DNA of 64,000 bases, from contig CM043801.1 in assembly GCA_023974075.1 (NCBI GenBank), positions 28,439,504 to 28,503,503 of the forward strand, in the 5' to 3' direction. The position numbers and the translations under genes were made by a program. Source of the stretch: Chaenocephalus aceratus (lineage: Eukaryota > Chordata > Actinopteri > Perciformes > Channichthyidae). Shown in pieces: positions 58,136-64,000 of the stretch (its first letter is position 1; every line of letters starts with the position of its first letter). A model generated the notes under the pieces. The model was not told where the DNA came from. It worked only from the letters and a program-made list of their open reading frames with translations, and made no database searches.

Positions 58136-60108
58136 ATAATCAAATGAGACAATCTGCAAGAGAATTAGCTATATTTTGTTATTCTTCATGCTTGTCATTC
58201 ACACGTTGAGAAAAGACGGACTCCACCGCCCGGACCTAACGGAGCCGCAGTGGGCTAGCTCCGGGACGCCGGCTGGAGCTAGCCCCCTGCGGCTCCGTTA
58301 GCTCCGGCGGCCACCACTGGGATAATTGGGTCCCCTATTAACATTTGCTCCCGTTTAGCATTATGGGCGTCATGGACATAGACTATAAAAGTCTTACCCA
58401 AGGCTGAATCATAAACTAAAATGTATATGTATTAGGGCTGTCAAACGATACATACAAACTAAACATTTTAATCAGATTAATCACAGTTTAAAAATTAATT
58501 AATCATGATTAATCACCATTCGAACTATGTCCAAAATATGCCATTTATTTATGTATATTGTTGTGGGAATGGAAAGATAAATGAAAGAAGGCGGATATAT
58601 CCATTTAACATACAGTATCTATGTTTATTATAAAAAATGTCTGCGTGTCAAAATGAAAGACAACCCACACACCTATCAATCATCAAACCGTGGGGTCTTA
58701 ATTTATTACGTGTTGATTTCTATCAACGGGGGAGTACTTCAGGAAAGTCGAAAAGGGAGGGGGGGGGGGCGGCTAGTGGAGTACTTCGTGACCACAGTGT
58801 GAACATTGTGATCAGCTGTTTTAGCGCAGTTCTCCAGTGAAGGGGGAGGAGTCTCCCTCCGCAGCCGGTTGGCGTAGTTTTGGCACAATTCCGTTGTACA
58901 GACCGACGTTAACAGCAGCCCTGTCTGTGCACACGGAGACCGACTCTGTCGTCCGGTGATATAACCGCCTTCTGGAAAAGCTTCACAAGTACGTCGGTAC
59001 GCAAATGCGCTTTGTGACACAAGTGACGGTACGCATTTCAGATTACGCACATAACCTGCGTACCAGTTATGTGCACCCCTGTACTACAGCAAAAGTATTC
59101 TCCGTCGGGACTTCCTGCAACAACACCACGCCGTTATCAAAGATGTTCTATTGAGAAGACGATCACTACGTGACAAAAGTTTTCAAAACCGTGGCTACTG
59201 AAATCAATCTTACTAACTGCTGTCTGTGCAATTTACTCCGCGAGTTGGCAGACTTTATTTTGCTTACTTTAACATCATTTTTCATGGTGGGGCTAAGCCA
59301 TTTCTTGGTATGGGTGTAGCCTACCCCAGCCATACCCTGGCGCTGCCACTGGTGGCATGTATGGGGCGGGCCATTCTGCACATGCGTTAAATGCGTTAAA
59401 TATTTGAACGCAATTAATTCAAAAAATTAATTACCGCCGTTAACGCGATAATTTTGACAGCACTAATATGTATGCATAAAGGGTTACGTCCTTAGCTGGC
59501 TAATAAGTAACAAGCTAAGCTACCAAGCACACAAACACCTGCGAACGGGGTTAACATGTATAATATTATCACTTTAGACTTCTTGGAAGTTCCGTTAGTA
59601 CATTCAAGCGCACAGCACGACATTTTAATTGTCTGATATTTGTAACAATATTCCCTAAAAGGCACAATCACCACGAACACGGCTAAAGCTAAAGGGTCAA
59701 GTACAGTACTATGACTAACTAATGTTGTAGCCTCTATGGTTGTAGGCCTAGCAGAGTGGACAAGTTGCTGTTAGCTGACAGTGAGGCATGTACGTGTCCA
59801 TCAACGTGACCACGCCCTAATTTATGCAAAAACTTTAAGACCTAATATAAATAAAAGCGTCGTGTTAGAAAACAATTCACTCACAGATTCATAATCATGA
59901 AGGTGGCATCTAACTATATCGATAATAATATTTATTGCATCCATGGGTAGAAACATGTGTTTTTCTGCTGTAAAGTTGGGCATTTTAACATGGGGGTCTA
60001 TGGAAATTGCTCCTTTCTGCAGCCAGTCCCTAGCGGCTCATGTATGAACTGCAGTGTCTGGCACTTCCGTATTGGCTTCCCGGCTGTTCCCCAGAGTTTG
60101 CCGCTTGG
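58136..60108. repeat. large palindrome, right arm (split by a hAT)
   Basis: Complement of the left arm. It is longer because of the hAT at 58433-59465 with its target duplication, plus about 134 bp (roughly 59538-59671, between AAACACC and ACGAACACGG) that the left arm lacks. Confidence 0.93.
58433..59465. mobile_element. hAT-type element inserted in the palindrome arm
   Basis: Termini TAGGGCTGTCAAA and TTTTGACAGCACTA, perfect 8-bp duplication ATATGTAT (58425-58432, 59466-59473), subterminal TTAATC/GCGTTAA motifs. 1033 bp without a recognisable transposase. The left palindrome arm preserves the empty site. Confidence 0.93.
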
Positions 60109-60972
60109 TCTGTCCACACGAGACAGCTCCGTTTAGCTCCAACCGCTGGAGAAGCTGCAGTACATATGCAGGAGCCTGTACGTGGCGCTGTAACTTCCTC
60201 CACAAAAGCAGCGAAGAAGCATTGTTGTCATGGTTACCCTTCTGTTTATTCTCCGCGGTGGGGGCCGAGGGAACCGGGCAGAGTTTTTCGCCAGTCAACG
60301 TGTATTAAAGTTTAAATCTTCCGACAAAATTATAAAAGTGCCGGTCAAAGGTCTTCTTTGTTATTTATTGAGCTTTAAAACAAATGAATAACGACTCTAT
60401 ATAATATAATACACGGAGCCTCTCTTTTTCCTCCCTCTCTTCGGACAGCGTCAGTGTCTGTCTCATGCAGCAGCTCATCCAGTAATCAGTGACCTGGCCG
60501 ACAGTAAAAATAAACATATTTATAACTAGTTTAGGTAGTTTGAGAGGTAATTAAAATAGCTAAGGGTGATGATCTGACTTGAAGTGTGTGTTTTGCTGCA
60601 GCGGGAGGAGCTGCAGGTGAGCAGAGCTGCGTGTCTTCGTCCTGTCAGATTAGACTTCACTCGCGTTTAGGTCCATATCGAGAGAAAGATAAATAATCTG
60701 AATTCAGTGTGTAGTTTACTTTGACACGGGGTGAGCAGCAGAGGTGGGGAGAGGCGTGGCTATTGCCTCATCATTATCAGAAAATGATCGTATAGGGCGT
60801 ACGCACGGAGCCGTTGGACCCCCCAGAGCGTTGCGTATGCCGTTCTATCCACCTTGGGACCCGTTATCGTTTCCTCAGTCGTTTAGTGCCGTATTCGGCC
60901 GTCCTCGTGTGGCCGAACGGTCTATATGACACTAAACAGTAACGCAAACGACCGTTTTCGTCCTCGTGTGGC

Positions 60973-61134
60973 AAAATATACCGGAATATAAAAAAAATGC
61001 AATAAAAATAGGTATGTCAAGAAATGGTCAAACTTAGCAAGATAAAACAAAATGTAAAAGAAAAACGTAGGCATGCTCAAATACATAGTTTGGAGTTCAG
61101 ACTGGATTATAAATCAAGGATAAAGTTTTCCGCC
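60973..61134. other. short spacer, nothing recognised
   Basis: AT-rich sequence between the foldback element and repeat copy B. Confidence 0.4.
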
Positions 61135-61710
61135 AAGACAGAAAGGCATAAACAATGTGACACAATCTGTTTGCATTGCTTATATTGATAAAAGCCCTTA
61201 CTTTTTATTCACTTGACTTATTTTCCATAATTACTTTATGAAGCCCTCACCTATGTGTCCTGCTCAATTTAAAAGATAGTCCATAGCTTTTTATATACAT
61301 ACATACAGTATATATGCCCTGAAATGGGCAGTGACATGAATGAATGAAGGAAAGTACCCAGCCATCTCTATAGTTTAACAAAACACTCATTTCATCTATA
61401 AACCCAGGGGACATTTCATCTATAAACCCAGGGGACATTTCCTCTTTCCACCTTGAATCAGGATGCGTCCTTTGCGATGCATTTGTCTTTGAGACATGGA
61501 CTTTGCAAGGCCGCCCCTCACTAATACTGCTTACGAATCCATAAAATGCAATGAATGAATGATCTTTATGTCAACTTGAATATATTCTGTGTAATGTGTT
61601 GAATCACCTCGGGGATGGTATACATGCCTGGTAGCAAAGCCATACAAAGCAGGTTTTTCTTCTGCAGGGAAAGCTTTCTTCTGTGTTGTAGAACCATTAC
61701 ATTACGTCTT
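61135..61710. repeat. diverged direct repeat, copy B
   Basis: Partner of 51575-52510 in the same orientation, without the SINE and L2-tail insertions. Contains a local 24-bp tandem duplication (ATTTCATCTATAAACCCAGG at about 61389 and 61413). Confidence 0.85.
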
Positions 61711-64000
61711 TGCGTGATTAAGAGTGTCAGACTAGATCTATTGAGGGCAAAAAGTGCTAACACCTACAATAGACAATATGATAACTTCGGCTTTAACATT
61801 TTTAGGATTTGCTGCTTTCGTTGTCTGGGACATTAAACAAAATATATCCTAATATCTGTCAATCCACACCGAGTTGCTGACCTGCTCCCTTAAATCCCCC
61901 AGGCAGACCCCACCCGTTAAAGTGCACAACATAAATGATTAAATGGTGATGTGTCTACCTAGGCTGTCGGTCATTAATGGGAAACACTGGATTAGTCATG
62001 AAAAATGACTATTACTGTATTTCCAGGCATTGCAGACATTGCACTTACTGCAATAGGAGTATTGCACATATTCCACTGAAGAAGCTGAACAGGTTTACAG
62101 TAATGTGCAGCCCTGGTTAGAATTAGAGTTAAAATAAATTAATATGTCCCTCAACTAAAGCTCAGCAAAGAAACTGTTGTTGGAAAGTTTTTAATTGCAT
62201 AACTAGGAAAACTTTGTCTTGTCTTTGTTGTATTGATGCAATAACTTTAGGGCTGGTTCAGGAGGGATAAAACAGCGACCAACAACTTTTCAAATATAAA
62301 TATCGACGCCTTTCATTATACTTATGAAAAGTAGAAACTAAATTGACTAACTCAGGTATTAATCTCCCACTCTAAGTGGAGTCGAAGTGATGTTTTCTGA
62401 TAGTTTATTAACTTTACCTTTTCTCACAGTAAAGAGGTGACTCTAGCATCAAGCTTTTTTTAATCAAAGAAGCACTTCATTAGTCAACCTTTGATGTGTG
62501 TTCTTTTTAAGATTTTGTTCTCATTTCATTTTTTTATCTTTCTATTCACTCCTTTGTCAACAGATTGCGTGCCTGCGTTCTAAGATAATGTAGTCAAGGA
62601 CTACTCTGAATAAGATGGCAGTGATGTAAGCCACTTTCAGATTTTGTTCGGAGAAAAGAAACGCCTCTTCGTTTGTGCTTTGTGTGAAGAAAAAAGTAAC
62701 CCTGAGCTTTGGCTTGAATGCCTCAGCATTTCTTGTAAAAAGGAAAAAGGTTTGAAAATATCTGACGCACTTTCTCAAGTTTCATTTCACCTCCAACTTT
62801 AGCAGAGTGTGAAATATTTAAGTGTTGAAAAAGTTTAACTATAGTTAATGTGATTTCAAGATATAAGTTATCAGTAGACATTTGATTTACAACTTCATGC
62901 TGCAGTGTGACTCGGAATCATCTGTTTTTTTTGCGTTGAGTGTATGGCGGGTGGGTCCGGGGTGATGATGTCTGCATGACATCAGAAGGGACCAGTAATG
63001 CAATGATTCAACTGACCCACTTTGTAAAGCCCCTCTCCCCTTTTCTGTCCCCTCAGTGTCCCGACTCTTCCTCCCACATTCAGCACACCCCCGTTGTGTG
63101 CAGTGTTTCACTCTGTGCCAAAGCACGCAGCAGGGATTCACACAAAAGTAGTCATCTCTATCAAAACCCTATCTCTGTTCTTCAGCAAGACACAGAGTGA
63201 AGAAAGGAAATGCAGATCACCAATGATCTCCGATCCATATTTATGTGAACCTAATTGATTTCACACTGTGTGGGATCTGTCTGCAGAATCCCAGTACAAA
63301 CACTCACTGAATAGTTGAGAGGCCAGAGAAAATCTGGGCCTCATCCCACATCCGTTTTATCCCCGTCAAATGCTCAGGCACACATGGCTCTCTAATGGCT
63401 GACTAACAGCTTTCTCTGTGGTGGAACTTAATGTGAATGATTAAAGTTTATAGGGATAAGTACATAGTGCGGGTTGATATGGAGAAAATCTCATATATTT
63501 CCCTCTTTTTTTATTGTTGGGTGCTTTCATGAAATATTTAAACCTGTTTTGGTTAATAATCATCAGTAATGTTGATAAAATGAGTGTGTAAGGGAAATAT
63601 TAAAACAGTCTGGTCATTTCTGACTATTACATACTTTTACTGTGTTTCATCCTTAAACCTATGGATACTCAAGCCTTTTTACAATATCCAAAATATAAGA
63701 CAATATCTATTATCATTTAACCATGTCAATGTCATATATTGTCCTACAAATTCAGCATGGACAATTACCACAAAATCCAGCTAACTGCTTAAGCTAGTTT
63801 GCAGACATATAAACCATTTAAACCCTGCCATAGAAATGAAGTTCCTGGGGACTTTATTTATGTTCGGGGGTAGTAATTTAGAAAAAAGTAGGATCGTTGG
63901 AGTTGGGCTTGTAGCACTGAACATTTCTGATTGGTCAAACCATGTATGATTTTAAGCATATTGCCAGTATTTCACTTTATTAGGTTTTCAGGTGAGACTG
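61711..64000. other. intergenic, no gene recognised
   Basis: AT-rich sequence. Short open frames have no family resemblance or splice support. The human neighbour beyond EMILIN2 (SMCHD1) was not detected. Confidence 0.5.

Larger units (their letters stand above)
56967..60972. mobile_element. 4-kb foldback-like element enclosing the large palindrome
   Basis: Twenty of 21 positions match between 56967-56987 (GCCACACAAGGACGAAAACG) and the complement of 60952-60972, a candidate terminal inverted repeat. A further CGTCCTCGTGTGGC copy is at about 60899. The palindrome at 57068-60108 lies inside. No transposase frame and no convincing target duplication seen. Confidence 0.5.

Noticed and set aside
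60038..60315. Overlapping open frames on both strands at 60.0-60.3 kb
   Set aside because: They run from the palindrome arm into adjoining GC-rich repeat DNA and match no family I know.

Overview
The window is vertebrate nuclear DNA, almost certainly from a ray-finned (teleost) fish. It has GT-AG split genes in a repeat-rich background: Tc1-like, hAT-like and Harbinger-like DNA transposons, L2-clade LINE fragments, a tRNA-derived SINE, long (CA)n and (TTC)n arrays. There are no bacterial or viral genes, operons or CRISPR arrays. The species cannot be named from the sequence.

Two protein-coding genes are present, arranged tail to tail. (1) lpin2 (lipin-2, Mg-dependent phosphatidate phosphatase) is on the + strand, with start codon 5803, 19 recognisable coding exons, stop 23860-23862 and a 3' UTR running perhaps to about 27.3 kb. 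(2) emilin2 (elastin microfibril interface protein 2, an extracellular-matrix EMI/gC1q glycoprotein) is on the - strand, with start codon at 49778, nine coding exons and stop at 31857. Human LPIN2 and EMILIN2 are also neighbours on 18p11, so the pairing supports both names. The products do not act together; the link is conserved synteny.

The two genes differ sharply in reading-frame quality. All nine emilin2 exons join in phase into one 1108-codon frame. In lpin2 the splice sites and residues are mostly lipin-like, but at least a dozen 1-2 nt indels, mostly in homopolymer runs, break the frame in exons 3, 6-9, 12/13 and 16-19, and exon 16 lacks a GT donor. I read this as a locally poor consensus more than a dead gene, but the sequence alone cannot settle it.

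Layout: 1-5.8 kb, hAT remnant, a 425-bp (TTC)n tract and an L2 fragment upstream of lpin2; 5.8-27.3 kb, lpin2 with a Harbinger-like MITE in intron 1, a Tc1-like element in intron 2, a hAT MITE in intron 5 and (CA)n arrays; 27.7-31.4 kb, a TTAA-flanked composite transposon carrying a nested hAT with intact 8-bp target duplication, between the convergent gene ends; 31.9-49.8 kb, emilin2 with several inverted repeats in intron 4; 49.8-64 kb, no gene found, but two diverged direct-repeat copies (51.6 and 61.1 kb) flank inverted copies of a teleost repeat and a 3-kb near-perfect palindrome (57068-60108), one arm of which is split by a hAT element with a perfect target duplication.
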